DNA from: Phycisphaerales bacterium
GTDB lineage: Bacteria > Planctomycetota > Phycisphaerae > SM23-33 > FEN-1343
Direction: 5' to 3'
DNA length: 45,628 nucleotides
NCBI GenBank assembly: GCA_003171335.1
Contig: PMYD01000134.1
Span: 1 to 45,628 of the forward strand
Made by a program: the position numbers and the translations under genes. Below, one piece after another: positions 15,831 through 24,003 of this stretch (position 1 is the stretch's first letter; each line of letters opens with the position of its first letter). Under the pieces are notes generated by a model. The model worked only from the letters and a program-made list of their open reading frames with translations. It was not told the DNA's origin and did not search any database.

Positions 15831-16142
15831 CTACTCCTGCGGGCCCATGGCCTGGATGCTTTGGCGCAGGTCGCAGATGGAGGTGATGCGCAGGCCGAAG
15901 TGCTCGCCGGTCTTGACGGTCATGCCGTAGCCGATGACCTTGTCGCGGATGAGCAGTTCGAGTTCCTCGCTGGGGCGTTTGTCGTACTCGATGATGGTGC
16001 CCACGCACATCTGGCCGATATCGCCGAGGTTCATCTTCTTGGTGGCCAGGCGCACGATGACCGGCACGCGCACCTTCAGCAGATGCTCCAGGTTGCCGCC
16101 TCGCTTGTCCGCCGGCGCGGTTACTTCCAGTACGGGACCCAT
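15831..16142 (-). CDS. fliN: FliN/SpoA-domain protein
   Basis: Protein of 103 aa with a SpoA (surface presentation of antigens) domain over nearly its full length: LEHLLKVRVPVIVRLATKKM, then VGTIIEYDKRPSEELELLIRDKVIGYGMTVKTGEHFGLRI. In flagellated bacteria FliN forms the lower C-ring that binds CheY-P and the export apparatus. No other flagellar gene is near, so the gene is an orphan placed after fabF. Type III secretion is another possible context. The ATG at 16142 is preferred. A TTG at 16163 is possible, but its extra residues are not conserved-looking. Confidence 0.85.
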   Translation of the reverse strand: MGPVLEVTAPADKRGGNLEHLLKVRVPVIVRLATKKMNLGDIGQMCVGTIIEYDKRPSEELELLIRDKVIGYGMTVKTGEHFGLRITSICDLRQSIQAMGPQE

Positions 16143-16214
16143 GGTAGTGAATATCGGCAACAAGGGCTAAGAGGGTCAAGTGAGATTGCAAATTGCCAAC
16201 GCAAATTGTGGAGG

Positions 16215-17465
16215 TCAGCCGTTGAAGCGCCCGAAGACCAGCGAGACATTGTGGCCCCCAAAGCCGAAGCTGTTGGAGATCGCCACGTCGATGGGGTGCT
16301 GGCGGGGCGTCAGGGGCACATAGTCCAGGTCGCACTCGGGATCAGGCGAAAAGAGGTTAGCGGTCTGGGGAATGGTGCCGGTGTCGATGGCCTTGGCGGT
16401 GACGACCGCCTCGATGCCGCCGGAGGCGCCCAGGGAGTGGCCGATGAAGCTCTTGGTGGAGCTGATCATGAGTTTTTTGGCCCCCTCGCCGAAGACGTTC
16501 TTGAGGGCCTTGGTCTCGGCGATATCGCCCAGCGTGGTGCTGGTGCCGTGCGCGTTGACATAGGTCACGCGCTCCTGGGCCACGCCCGCATCCAACAGGC
16601 CGCGCTTGACGGCCAGGGCCGCGCCCTTGCCTTCGGGCTCCGGGGCGGTGATGTGGTACCCGTCGCCGCTGGAGCCGGAGCCCAGAAGCTCCGCATAGAT
16701 GCGGGCGCCGCGCTTGGCGGCGTGCTCCAGCGTTTCCAGGATGATCACGCCGGCCCCATCGGCCATGAGGAACCCATCGCGGTCCTTGTCCCACGGGCGC
16801 GAGGCGTGCTCGGGGTCATCGTTGCGGGTGGACAGGCCGCGCAGGGCGCAGAAGCTGGCTAGTCCGATGCGGGTCAGGGCGGCCTCGGTGCCGCCGGCGA
16901 TCATGATGTCCGCCTCGCCGCGCCGCATCACATGCAGGGCCTCGGTGATGGAATGGCCCGCCGAGGCGCACGCCGTGACGGCCGCACTGTTGGGGCCGCG
17001 CAGGCCCCACAGGATGGAAATATTGCCGGCGGCGGCATTGACCATGAGCTTGGGAATGGTGAAGGCGGAAACTTTTTCGGGCCCCTTTTCCAGCAGCCGC
17101 AGGTGCTGCACTTCCAGCTCGTGCAGGCCGCCGATGCCGCTGCCGACGCTCACGCCGCAGCGTTCCACGTCGATCTTGGCCATCTCCAGGCCGCTGTCGG
17201 CCACCGCCTCCACCGCCGCCGCCAGGGCGTACTGGGTGAAGGGGTCCATGCGCTTGGCTTCGCGCCGGTCGACGTGGGACTCGGGGGGGCCATCAAAGCC
17301 CTTGATCTCCCCGCCGATCTGGCAGGCGTAGCGGGAGGCGTCGAACTTGGCGATGCGCGCGATGCCGCTCTTGCCCGCCAGCATGGCCGACCAGAACTCC
17401 GGCACGTTCAGCGCCAGGGCGTTGACCGTCCCCAGGCCCGTGATGACCACCCGAGGTTTCGCCAT
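16215..17465 (-). CDS. fabF: 3-oxoacyl-ACP synthase II (FabF)
   Basis: Elongation condensing enzyme of type II fatty acid synthesis, 416 aa. The catalytic triad is Cys166 in TACASAGH, His306 in NAHGTSTTLGD and His343 in SFIGHSLGASG, and Lys338 is conserved. The C-terminal SNSFGFGGHN motif is intact. It is encoded downstream of acpP on the same strand with a 12-bp gap. It elongates acyl-ACP from the FabH product. Confidence 0.97.
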   Translation of the reverse strand: MAKPRVVITGLGTVNALALNVPEFWSAMLAGKSGIARIAKFDASRYACQIGGEIKGFDGPPESHVDRREAKRMDPFTQYALAAAVEAVADSGLEMAKIDVERCGVSVGSGIGGLHELEVQHLRLLEKGPEKVSAFTIPKLMVNAAAGNISILWGLRGPNSAAVTACASAGHSITEALHVMRRGEADIMIAGGTEAALTRIGLASFCALRGLSTRNDDPEHASRPWDKDRDGFLMADGAGVIILETLEHAAKRGARIYAELLGSGSSGDGYHITAPEPEGKGAALAVKRGLLDAGVAQERVTYVNAHGTSTTLGDIAETKALKNVFGEGAKKLMISSTKSFIGHSLGASGGIEAVVTAKAIDTGTIPQTANLFSPDPECDLDYVPLTPRQHPIDVAISNSFGFGGHNVSLVFGRFNG

Positions 17466-17477
17466 AAGGGCTGTTAC

Positions 17478-17726
17478 CTACTCCTTGGCGGCCAGATGCT
17501 CGCGGATGTAGTCGATGGCCTGGCCGACGGTCTGAATCTTCTCGGCCTCTTCATCCGGAATGCTCAGCTCGAACTGGTCTTCGAACTCCATGACCAGCTC
17601 AACGGTGTCCAGCGAGTCGGCGTTGAGGTCGTTCACGAAGGAGGTTTCCCGCGTGATCTCGCTCTTGTCCACGCCCATCTGCTCGCTCACAATCTCTACG
17701 ACCTTCTCGTCAATTGCTTCGGCCAC
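17478..17726 (-). CDS. acpP: Acyl carrier protein
   Basis: Carries growing acyl chains on a 4'-phosphopantetheine arm. The protein is 82 aa, typical, and very acidic. Ser38 in [10 protein letters not shown] is the attachment site. The start codon is GTG, preceded at 8 bases by AGGAGG, which fits high expression. It lies between fabG and fabF, the usual position. Confidence 0.98.
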   Translation of the reverse strand: MAEAIDEKVVEIVSEQMGVDKSEITRETSFVNDLNADSLDTVELVMEFEDQFELSIPDEEAEKIQTVGQAIDYIREHLAAKE

Positions 17727-17939
17727 AGGAATAGCCTCCTCTTGAGGTTCTCAACCAAGTCCGATAGGGGCCAAAGGCCCATGGCGGCGGCGATTTCCCG
17801 CCAACCGCGGCGGTACTATAGCTTTGGCCCTATACGCTTGCAAGGTTCGTTTCGACTATTTTGGCTCACGGCCAGCTCGCATTTCCATCGCATTTCGGGA
17901 CGGCGGCGCAAGGGGCGCGCAACAACCCGGCCGATCAGG

Positions 17940-18674
17940 CTACGTGTGCATGCCGCCGTCCACGCTGAGCACCTGGCCGGTGATATAGGCGCTGTCGTCA
18001 CAGGCCAGGAAGCGAACCGCGCGGGCCACATCCTGCGGCTGGCCCATGGTTTTCAGCGGGATCAGGCTCAGGGCGATATCCTTGGCCTGCTGGGGCAGCA
18101 CGGCGGTCATCTCGGTCGCAATGAAGCCAGGCGCCACGGCGTTGCAGCGAATGTTCTTGCCGGCCAGCTCCTTGGCGGTGGTCTTGGTCAGACCGATCAT
18201 ACCCGCCTTGCTGGCCGAATAGTTGGCCTGCCCGCGATTTCCTTCGATGCCGCTGTAGCTGGCCATGTTGATGATGCTGCCGGACTTCTGCCGCACCATG
18301 TGCTTGGAGGCCGCCCGCGTGCCGTAGAACGCGCTATACAGGTTGACGCGCAGGACCAGGTCCCAGTCGCCATCATCCATCCGCAGCAGCAGCCCATCGC
18401 GGGTGATGCCGGCATTGTTCACCAGGACATCCAGCCTGCCGTACTGCTCGACCACGGCATCCACCAGCGCGGTGAAGGCGACGCTGTCGGTGACATCGAG
18501 CTTGCGGCAGTCCAGGTCGGCCTTGCCCAAAGCCTGCCGCGTCTGGTCGAACAACTTCTCCTGGATGTCGGCCACGACGACCGTCATGCCGGCGGCCAGC
18601 AATTCGCGACAAATCTCAAGGCCGATGCCGCGGGCCCCGCCGGTGACCAGGGCGATTTTGCCGTTGTCTGCCAT
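17940..18674 (-). CDS. fabG: 3-oxoacyl-ACP reductase (FabG)
   Basis: NADPH-dependent reductase of the fatty acid cycle, 244 aa. The nucleotide-binding glycine motif is TGGARGIG, then NNAG at 86-89. The catalytic set is Asn111, Ser139, Tyr152 and Lys156 (YSASK). The start is the ATG at 18674, which gives the conserved N-terminus. The frame is open further upstream only because of TTTGGGATTTGG-type repeats. The gap to fabD on the operon is 244 bp and is filled with those repeats. A 213-bp gap separates it from acpP. Confidence 0.95.
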   Translation of the reverse strand: MADNGKIALVTGGARGIGLEICRELLAAGMTVVVADIQEKLFDQTRQALGKADLDCRKLDVTDSVAFTALVDAVVEQYGRLDVLVNNAGITRDGLLLRMDDGDWDLVLRVNLYSAFYGTRAASKHMVRQKSGSIINMASYSGIEGNRGQANYSASKAGMIGLTKTTAKELAGKNIRCNAVAPGFIATEMTAVLPQQAKDIALSLIPLKTMGQPQDVARAVRFLACDDSAYITGQVLSVDGGMHT

Positions 18675-18716
18675 GATTCTCTTTTCCTTTGGGCAACCTG
18701 CTCCGCGTTTCACGCG

Positions 18717-18916
18717 GAAAATTCCAAATTCCAAATCCCAAATTCCAAACAAGCGGTTCGACCACCCTGAGCGGCTCACCGCCGAAGGGCTCCAAATCCC
18801 AAATCCCAAACGAAGAGCATCTTGCTCATTTCAAACCAGACTTCCATCGCGAATCCCCTTTGGGATTTGGTGCTTGGAATTTGTTTGGGATTTGGGATTT
18901 GGAATTTGGGATTTTC
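18717..18916. repeat. TTTGGAATTTGG inverted word arrays inside the fab operon
   Basis: A left array (AAAATTCCAAATTCC and onward, 18717-18755) plus a short block at 18790-18811 face a right array at 18860-18916 (TTTGGGATTTGGTGCTTGG). The right array is inverted and ends 2 bp from the fabD stop codon. The words match those at 9143-9715. The intervening part has no gene. Confidence 0.85.
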
Positions 18917-18918
18917 TC

Positions 18919-19854
18919 CTATGTTGCGGCAAAAGTCTTCAAAGACTCCGCCGAATTCACGCTGGTCACTTTGGCCCTGCGCTCGATTCGCCTCATCAGC
19001 CCGGCCAGCACACGCCCGGGGCCGATTTCCAGGAATTCCGAAACGCCCTGGGCCAGCAGGAACTCGCAGTTCGCCTGCCAGCGGACCGGGTGGGTCAACT
19101 GGTCCAGCAGGGCCTTCTTGATGCTTTCGCACCCCTCGTGCGGCCGGCCGGTCACGTTGGACAGCACCGGCACAGCGGGCGGGCGGATCTGGACGGAGTC
19201 CAACGTCTTGGCCAGGCCCTCCGCCGCCGGCTGCATGAACGGGGAATGAAACGCGCCGGCCACCTTGAGCGCCACCGCGCCCGATGCGCCGCATTCGGCG
19301 GCGATGGCGGCGGCCTTCTGGCAGGCGGCCTGGGCGCCCGAAAGCACGATCTGGCCGGGGCAGTTGAAATTCGCGGGTACCAGCAGCCCCGCGCTGGCGC
19401 ACGCCTGGCACACCTTCTGGGCGATCTGCTCATCCGCGCCCATCAGGCTGACCATGCCGGAGGGCTGGCCCTGACTGGCGGCGGCCTGCATCAGCTTGCC
19501 GCGCTGGGTCACCAGCCGCAGGCCATCTTCAAAGGACAGCGCCCCGGCGGCGCACAAGGCGGTGTATTCGCCCAGGCTCAGACCTGCACAGTATGCCGGG
19601 GCGGGCAAACGCTCGCCGGCCGCGCGGCGCAGCTCACCCAGCAGCGCCATGGAGACCGTGAAAATCGCCGGCTGACTGATGTCGGTCCTGGCCAGCTCAT
19701 CCTCGGGCCCCTGGGCGCACAGGTTCGTCAGCGGCAGCCCGCTGATGCGCTGGGCCTGCTCGAACAGCTCGCCGATCGAGGGCCGGTCCAGCAGGTCGGC
19801 GGCCATGCCGACACTCTGGGCGCCTTGGCCCGGGAATAGAAAAGCGATGGCCAT
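18919..19854 (-). CDS. fabD: Malonyl-CoA:ACP transacylase (FabD)
   Basis: Transfers malonyl from CoA to ACP. The protein is 311 aa. The opening FLFPGQGAQ contains the oxyanion Gln. The nucleophile Ser93 is in GLSLGEYTAL, the carboxylate-binding Arg118 in TQRGK, and His203 in AGAFHSPFM completes the catalytic dyad. The ATG at 19854 has AAAGGA before it. The gap to fabH is 13 bp. Confidence 0.96.
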   Translation of the reverse strand: MAIAFLFPGQGAQSVGMAADLLDRPSIGELFEQAQRISGLPLTNLCAQGPEDELARTDISQPAIFTVSMALLGELRRAAGERLPAPAYCAGLSLGEYTALCAAGALSFEDGLRLVTQRGKLMQAAASQGQPSGMVSLMGADEQIAQKVCQACASAGLLVPANFNCPGQIVLSGAQAACQKAAAIAAECGASGAVALKVAGAFHSPFMQPAAEGLAKTLDSVQIRPPAVPVLSNVTGRPHEGCESIKKALLDQLTHPVRWQANCEFLLAQGVSEFLEIGPGRVLAGLMRRIERRAKVTSVNSAESLKTFAAT

Positions 19855-19867
19855 GCAATCCTTTCCG

Positions 19868-20860
19868 TCACATCTTCAACACGGAAGCGCCCCAGGTCAG
19901 GCCGGCCCCAAAGGCCACCAGCAACAGGGTCGCGCCCGGCGGGGTCCGTCCCGCACGATGGGCCTGGTCCAACGCCAGAGGAATCGAGGCCCCCGAGGTA
20001 TTGCCGTAGCGGTCAATATTGACGAACACCTTTTCCAGCGGAAACTCCAGCTTGCTCGTGGCCGATTCGATGATCCGCTGGTTCACCTGGTGCGGCACGA
20101 CCAGGTCGATGTCCTCGACTTTCAAGCCGCATTGGGCCATGCCCTCGGCCATCAGGTCGACCATCTGCTGCACGGCGAACTTGTACACCTCGCGGCCGCG
20201 CATCTGGATGTAATGCTGCTTGGCGGCCACGGTCTGGGCGCTGGCCACGATGCGCGAGCCGCCGGCGGGCACGTGGATGAAATCCCAGCCGCTGCCGCGG
20301 GCGCCGATGTGGCTGTACTTGAGCCCCCGCTGGGGATCGTCGGTGGGCTGGAGCACGACGGCCCCGGCCCCATCGCCAAACAGGATGCAACTGCCGCGGT
20401 CGCTGTAGTCGGTAAAACGCGTCAGCGCATCTGAAGCCACGACCAGCACGTTGCGATACCGGCCGCTGGCGATCATGCCGTCGGCGACGGTCAGGGCGTA
20501 AATGAAGCCGCTGCATGCCGCGGAAATGTCGAAGGCCGGGATTTCCGAGAGCCCCAGCCCGTGCTGGATCAGGCAGGCCGTGGCCGGGAAGATCATGTCC
20601 GGCGAAATGGTGCCGCAGATGATCAGGTCGATCTGGTCGGCCGTCATGCCGGCATTTTCCAGGGCATTCTTCGCGGCGGCGATGCCCATGGTGGACGGCG
20701 TTTCACCTTCGCCGACCATTCGTCGCTCGCGCACGCCGGTGCGCTGGACGATCCACTCGTCGGAGGTGTCGACCAGCTTCATCAGGTCGGCGTTGGACAG
20801 GACCTTGGCCGGCGCGTACGAGCCGGTGCCCACGATAACGCCGCGCAGGGGTTGGCTCAT
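19868..20860 (-). CDS. fabH: 3-oxoacyl-ACP synthase III (FabH)
   Basis: Initiates fatty acid synthesis from an acyl-CoA and malonyl-ACP. The protein is 330 aa. The catalytic Cys116 is in ISAACSGF, His257 in VVPHQVNQR and Asn287 in YGNTSGAS. TSDEWIVQRTG is the family's CoA-site segment. Its start codon overlaps the plsX stop by 4 bp (ATGA), which implies coupled translation. Confidence 0.97.
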   Translation of the reverse strand: MSQPLRGVIVGTGSYAPAKVLSNADLMKLVDTSDEWIVQRTGVRERRMVGEGETPSTMGIAAAKNALENAGMTADQIDLIICGTISPDMIFPATACLIQHGLGLSEIPAFDISAACSGFIYALTVADGMIASGRYRNVLVVASDALTRFTDYSDRGSCILFGDGAGAVVLQPTDDPQRGLKYSHIGARGSGWDFIHVPAGGSRIVASAQTVAAKQHYIQMRGREVYKFAVQQMVDLMAEGMAQCGLKVEDIDLVVPHQVNQRIIESATSKLEFPLEKVFVNIDRYGNTSGASIPLALDQAHRAGRTPPGATLLLVAFGAGLTWGASVLKM

Positions 20861-21867
20861 TCGCCGTTCCCCGTGTCATAGCGGCCCAGGTGCGTGGTGA
20901 TCAGCTCGTTGACGCCCTGGGTGGCGAACTGGCGCGCCTTCAGGATGGCGCTGCGGATGGCCCGGGCCTTGCTGGAGCCGTGGCTGATGATGCAGATGCC
21001 GTTGACGCCCAGCAGGGGCGCCCCGCCCACCTCGCTGTAGTCGTAGCGGCCCAGGATGGACCTAAACAGCGCCTTGGCCTGGCTGGCCACGGCCGGATCG
21101 GCCTTGCCCAATTGCGCGGTCAGGCCCTTGAACAGGCCGTCGGCCAGGCCTTCCATCAGCTTGAGGCACACGTTGCCGACGAACCCTTCGCAGACGATCA
21201 CGTCGCACACATCCCGCAGCAGGTCGCGGCCCTCGACGTTGCCCACGAACTTCAACCCCGAGGCGCTCTTGAGCAGGTCGCGGGTCTTCTTCACCAGGGC
21301 GTTGCCCTTGGCCGCCTCCGAGCCGATGGAGAGCAGCCCGATGCGCGGCGATTTGACGCCGCCCACGTGCTCCAGGTACAGGCTGGCCATGATGGCGTAC
21401 TGGAACAGGTGCTGCGGCCGGCAATCGACGTTGGCGCCCACATCGCACAGCACGATGGGGTTGTGGAACGTGGGCATGATCACGGCGATGCCCGGCCGGT
21501 GCACGCCCGCCAGGCGCCGCAGGTTCATTTGCCAGGCCGCCACGCAGGCCCCGGTGTTGCCGGCCGAGATGATGGCATCCACTTCCTTCTGCTTGTGCAT
21601 CTTGGCTAAGAGAGCAATGGAGCTGTTGGGTTTGGCGCGCACCGCCTCCACCGGCGGGTCATCCATGCCCACTACCTCGGGGCTGTGGGCGATGCGGATG
21701 AAGCTCCGCCAGTCGGGGCATTCGTTCAGCAGCGGCTCAATGGCTTCCCGCTGGCCGGCCAGAACGATTTGATCGCCTTCTTCCAGGATGTCCCGAGCGG
21801 AAATGGCACCGCGCACCACCTCGGTGGGCGCGAAGTCGCCACCCATGGCATCCACGCCGAGCCGCAT
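20857..21867 (-). CDS. plsX: Phosphate acyltransferase PlsX
   Basis: Makes acyl-phosphate from acyl-ACP, the first committed step towards phospholipid in PlsX/PlsY bacteria. The protein is 336 aa, typical. The N-terminus MRLGVDAMGGDFAP is the family signature. DAIISAGNTGACVA and IGLLSIGSEAAKGN are further conserved blocks, and VCEGFVGNVCLK lies towards the end. It sits 3 bp downstream of rpmF and overlaps fabH, the classical order. Confidence 0.96.
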   Translation of the reverse strand: MRLGVDAMGGDFAPTEVVRGAISARDILEEGDQIVLAGQREAIEPLLNECPDWRSFIRIAHSPEVVGMDDPPVEAVRAKPNSSIALLAKMHKQKEVDAIISAGNTGACVAAWQMNLRRLAGVHRPGIAVIMPTFHNPIVLCDVGANVDCRPQHLFQYAIMASLYLEHVGGVKSPRIGLLSIGSEAAKGNALVKKTRDLLKSASGLKFVGNVEGRDLLRDVCDVIVCEGFVGNVCLKLMEGLADGLFKGLTAQLGKADPAVASQAKALFRSILGRYDYSEVGGAPLLGVNGICIISHGSSKARAIRSAILKARQFATQGVNELITTHLGRYDTGNGE

Positions 21868-21870
21868 GGA

Positions 21871-22053
21871 CTAGTCCTCTTTCTGAACTTCGAGACTCAA
21901 ACCCGGACGCACATACCCGCAGTTGTCGCACGCCGCGTGCGGCAGCTTGGCGTGATTGCAGCGCGGGCAGTCCACATAGTGGACCGGCTTGAGCGCCTGG
22001 TGAGCCCGCCGCGTACGCGTTCGTGACTTCGACGTTTTTCTTGCTGGAAGCAT
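21871..22053 (-). CDS. rpmF: 50S ribosomal protein L32
   Basis: Ribosomal protein of the large subunit, 60 aa. The basic N-terminus (LPARKTSKSRTRTRRAHQAL) is followed by a zinc ribbon with two CxxC pairs (CPRC and CDNC). The zinc cysteines are retained, so it is a C+ form. The ATG at 22053 is chosen over one at 22089, as the family starts here and AAAGAG lies upstream. It leads the fatty acid operon. Confidence 0.95.
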   Translation of the reverse strand: MLPARKTSKSRTRTRRAHQALKPVHYVDCPRCNHAKLPHAACDNCGYVRPGLSLEVQKED

Positions 22054-22145
22054 CGCTATCTCTTTACGCAAAAGGCTTGCACGTTCCAATCATCCTACCG
22101 AACAGGGTAGTTTACATGGCGGCAAGCCCGGAAAACAGACGCAAC

Positions 22146-22174
22146 AACATAGGTTAGGGCCCAAAAGCTGTCAA
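22146..22174 (-). promoter_or_regulatory. Promoter of the rpmF-plsX-fab operon
   Basis: On the minus strand a perfect TTGACA (-35) is followed after 17 bases by TATGTT (-10). The predicted start lies about 85-90 bp before the rpmF ATG. Confidence 0.65.
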
Positions 22175-22288
22175 GCAAAAACATTCTGAGGCTCAAGTCG
22201 AGAGACTGAAGGCCCGGAGATTAAGGGGGCGAGGGGTTCCGGATTTCACGGCGCTGGGCAAAAGGGCGGGACCAGGGTGTGCCGGGAA

Positions 22289-22313
22289 TCACCTTTAAAC
22301 GGTTTAAAGGTGA
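22289..22313. promoter_or_regulatory. Operator-like palindrome 1
   Basis: A perfect 25-bp palindrome with 12-bp arms around a central G. The core is TTTAAACGGTTTAAA. The AAACSGTTT centre is similar to LacI/GalR-family operators. Its centre is 54 bp from that of the second palindrome, about five helical turns. It lies about 115 bp upstream of the fab promoter. Confidence 0.55.
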
Positions 22314-22345
22314 CGTTCTTTGGAGCCCTAACAAAACCCTAGCGT

Positions 22346-22364
22346 ACTTTAAACCGTTTAAAGT
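22346..22364. promoter_or_regulatory. Operator-like palindrome 2
   Basis: A perfect 19-bp palindrome ACTTTAAACCGTTTAAAGT around a central C, with the same core as the site at 22289-22313. The regulator and target gene are unknown. Confidence 0.55.
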
Positions 22365-22420
22365 TGGACCTCTTGCCCGCAGGCCATCTGGATTGTCGAA
22401 GTCTGATCAAATTCATTAAG

Positions 22421-22457
22421 TGTTACAGTCTTCTGCAATTACAATAAGACTGTAACA
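22421..22457. repeat. Perfect 12-bp inverted repeat with 13-nt loop
   Basis: TGTTACAGTCTT, a 13-base loop and AAGACTGTAACA. The sequence is AT-rich and unlike the GC-rich REP-type elements around it. It could be an RNA hairpin or a protein-binding site. No T-run follows. Confidence 0.6.
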
Positions 22458-22556
22458 TTTGATATTGCCTTCGATCCGCCGGTGCAATTATGCGCATTGC
22501 CACTTACAGACCCAAACTGACCGCTTTCTTAGACCCGAAGGGTCGACACGTATCTC

Positions 22557-22720
22557 TAGCCGGGGGCGTAAGCCCCCGGAAAAGGGGCTCTCATCTTCAA
22601 AAGCCCCGGAGGGGCGAAAGATTGCATCGCCTCCTCCAATGAGAAACATCTTTCGCCCTTTCGCCCTTTCAGGGCTTGGTTCGTTCTTGCCAGGTTTCCG
22701 GGGGCTTACGCCCCCGGCTA
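22557..22720. repeat. Two-armed palindromic element (26-bp perfect arms)
   Basis: The left arm at 22557-22582 opens TAGCCGGGGGCGTAAGCC, and the right arm at 22695-22720 is its exact complement. Inner arms (AGCCCCGGAGGGGCGAAAGA against ATCTTTCGCCC) pair within. Small hairpins GACCCGAAGGGTC and GGCCCTGCGGGCC flank it. Frames that cross it are not credible genes. Confidence 0.85.
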
Positions 22721-22796
22721 CGAAGACCTTCCGGCCCTGCGGGCCTGAGACAAAACAGTCACTTTGAGTTGCAATGCGGAAGCCGCGGCCGCTCGT

Positions 22797-22821
22797 CCAG
22801 GTGCGCATAATGCGCACCTGG
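22797..22821. repeat. 25-bp perfect palindrome before the rpsP promoter
   Basis: Arms CCAGGTGCGCAT and ATGCGCACCTGG surround one central A. A self-complementary CGCGCCGGCGCG and a T7 run follow at about 22829-22847, so the region may also end transcription that reads towards rpsP. Confidence 0.55.
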
Positions 22822-22874
22822 GGCAAGGCGCGCCGGCGCGTTTTTTTCGTCCTGCCATCGACTTCTTTTTTCCC

Positions 22875-22902
22875 TTGCTAAGATGTATTGCCCTGCTAGA
22901 AT
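22875..22902 (+). promoter_or_regulatory. Promoter of the rpsP-trmD-rplS operon
   Basis: TTGCTA is followed after 16 bases by TAGAAT (five of six at the -10). The expected start is about 50 bp before the rpsP GTG. Confidence 0.55.
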
Positions 22903-22959
22903 GCGGGGCTCACGGTTGATGTAACTATTATGGCCCTGCGCCCGCAGCGGAGGCACACT

Positions 22960-23241
22960 GTGGCAGTCAAGCTAAGACTTAAGAGAATGGGACGCACCCA
23001 CCGGAGCTTTTTTCGGCTCAGCGCCGTCGACAGCCGCCGGCCGCGCGATGGCAGGGTGCTGGAAGAGCTGGGTTGGTACGATCCGGCCGGCAAGGACCCC
23101 GAGAAGCAGGTCAACCTGAAGCTCGAGCGCATCGAGCATTGGCTGAAAGTCGGTGCGCAGCCGAGCGAGACGGTGGCCGACCTGCTCAAGCGGCACGGCG
23201 TCGACGTCGCCAAGGCGCGGATCATCGCGCCGACGAAGTAG
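22960..23241 (+). CDS. rpsP: 30S ribosomal protein S16
   Basis: Small-subunit ribosomal protein, 93 aa. The sequence VAVKLRLKRMGRTHRSFFR matches the family N-terminus. DGRVLEELGWYDP is the other conserved block. The start is the GTG at 22960, with GGAGG at 6 bases. An in-frame ATG at 22930 would add ten non-conserved residues and lacks this site. First gene of rpsP-trmD-rplS-yraN. Confidence 0.96.
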   Translation: MAVKLRLKRMGRTHRSFFRLSAVDSRRPRDGRVLEELGWYDPAGKDPEKQVNLKLERIEHWLKVGAQPSETVADLLKRHGVDVAKARIIAPTK

Positions 23242-23269
23242 CCGCCGGGCCGGATAGGCAAGGCCGATC

Positions 23270-23989
23270 ATGCGGATCGACATCCTGACGCTGTTTCCAG
23301 AGATGTTCGACGGCCCGCTTTCGGCCAGCATCGTCCAGCGAGCCCGCGAGGCGGGCATTGTGGAACTGGTCCTGACGAACCTGCGGGATTTCGCCCGGGA
23401 CAAGTACCGCAAGGTGGATGATGCCCCCTTCGGCGGCGGGGCCGGCATGGTCATGATGTGCCAGCCGGTATTCGATGCCGTCGAGGCGCTGCGCTCGCTG
23501 GTGCAGCCGGCCGGGCGCATCATTCTGATGAGCCCGCAGGGCCGGCCGCTGCGGCAGGAAATTGCCCGCGAGCTGGCCGCCTGGCCGCGGCTGATCCTGG
23601 TGGCCGGCCACTACGAAGGTTTTGACGAGCGCATCCGTCAGGGCCTGGCCGACGACGAGATCAGCCTGGGCGATTTTGTGCTCTCCGGCGGCGAGATCGC
23701 GGCCATGGCGCTCGTAGATGCCGTCGTGCGGCTGCTGCCCGGCGCACTAGGTAGTGCCGAGAGCCTCGCCGAGGAGTCGTTCGGCCAGGGGCTGCTGGAG
23801 TATCCGCAGTACACCCGGCCGCGGGTTTTTCGCGAGCTGGCCGTGCCGGAGGTGCTGCTCAACGGCGATCACGCCAAGATCGCCCGCTGGCGGCACGAGC
23901 AGGCCTGCCAGCGCACGCAACAGCGCCGTCCGGACCTGTGGCAGGCGTGGCGTAAAGAGCATCCGGAGACTGAGGACGAGACTTCCTGA
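23270..23989 (+). CDS. trmD: tRNA (guanine-N1)-methyltransferase TrmD
   Basis: Methylates G37 of tRNAs next to the anticodon. SPOUT-type knotted enzyme, 239 aa. [17 protein letters not shown] opens the family. [12 protein letters not shown] and the knot segments [13 protein letters not shown] and [14 protein letters not shown] form the SAM site. The catalytic Asp is in the linker to the C-terminal domain (YTRPRVF). It follows rpsP with a 28-bp gap. RimM, which usually lies between them, is missing. Confidence 0.96.
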   Translation: MRIDILTLFPEMFDGPLSASIVQRAREAGIVELVLTNLRDFARDKYRKVDDAPFGGGAGMVMMCQPVFDAVEALRSLVQPAGRIILMSPQGRPLRQEIARELAAWPRLILVAGHYEGFDERIRQGLADDEISLGDFVLSGGEIAAMALVDAVVRLLPGALGSAESLAEESFGQGLLEYPQYTRPRVFRELAVPEVLLNGDHAKIARWRHEQACQRTQQRRPDLWQAWRKEHPETEDETS

Positions 23990-24003
23990 CTGGGAGACTT
24001 GCG

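Larger units (their letters stand above)
22054..22959. other. Long gene-free interval between two divergent operons
   Basis: About 900 bp separate rpmF and rpsP. Positions 22054-22180 hold the fab promoter. From 22280 to 22460 the DNA is relatively AT-rich, with three palindromes. From about 22530 to 22760 there is a palindromic element, and from 22860 the rpsP promoter. No protein-coding frame is supported. Confidence 0.75.

Noticed and set aside
18675-18809. N-terminal extension of FabG
   Set aside because: The extra residues (FGIWDLEFGI and similar) are translations of TTTGGGATTTGG-type words. The conserved start is at 18674.
22459-22826. Open frames across the palindromic element before rpsP
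   Set aside because: They read through inverted arms and have repeat-derived composition. No ribosome site or domain is visible.
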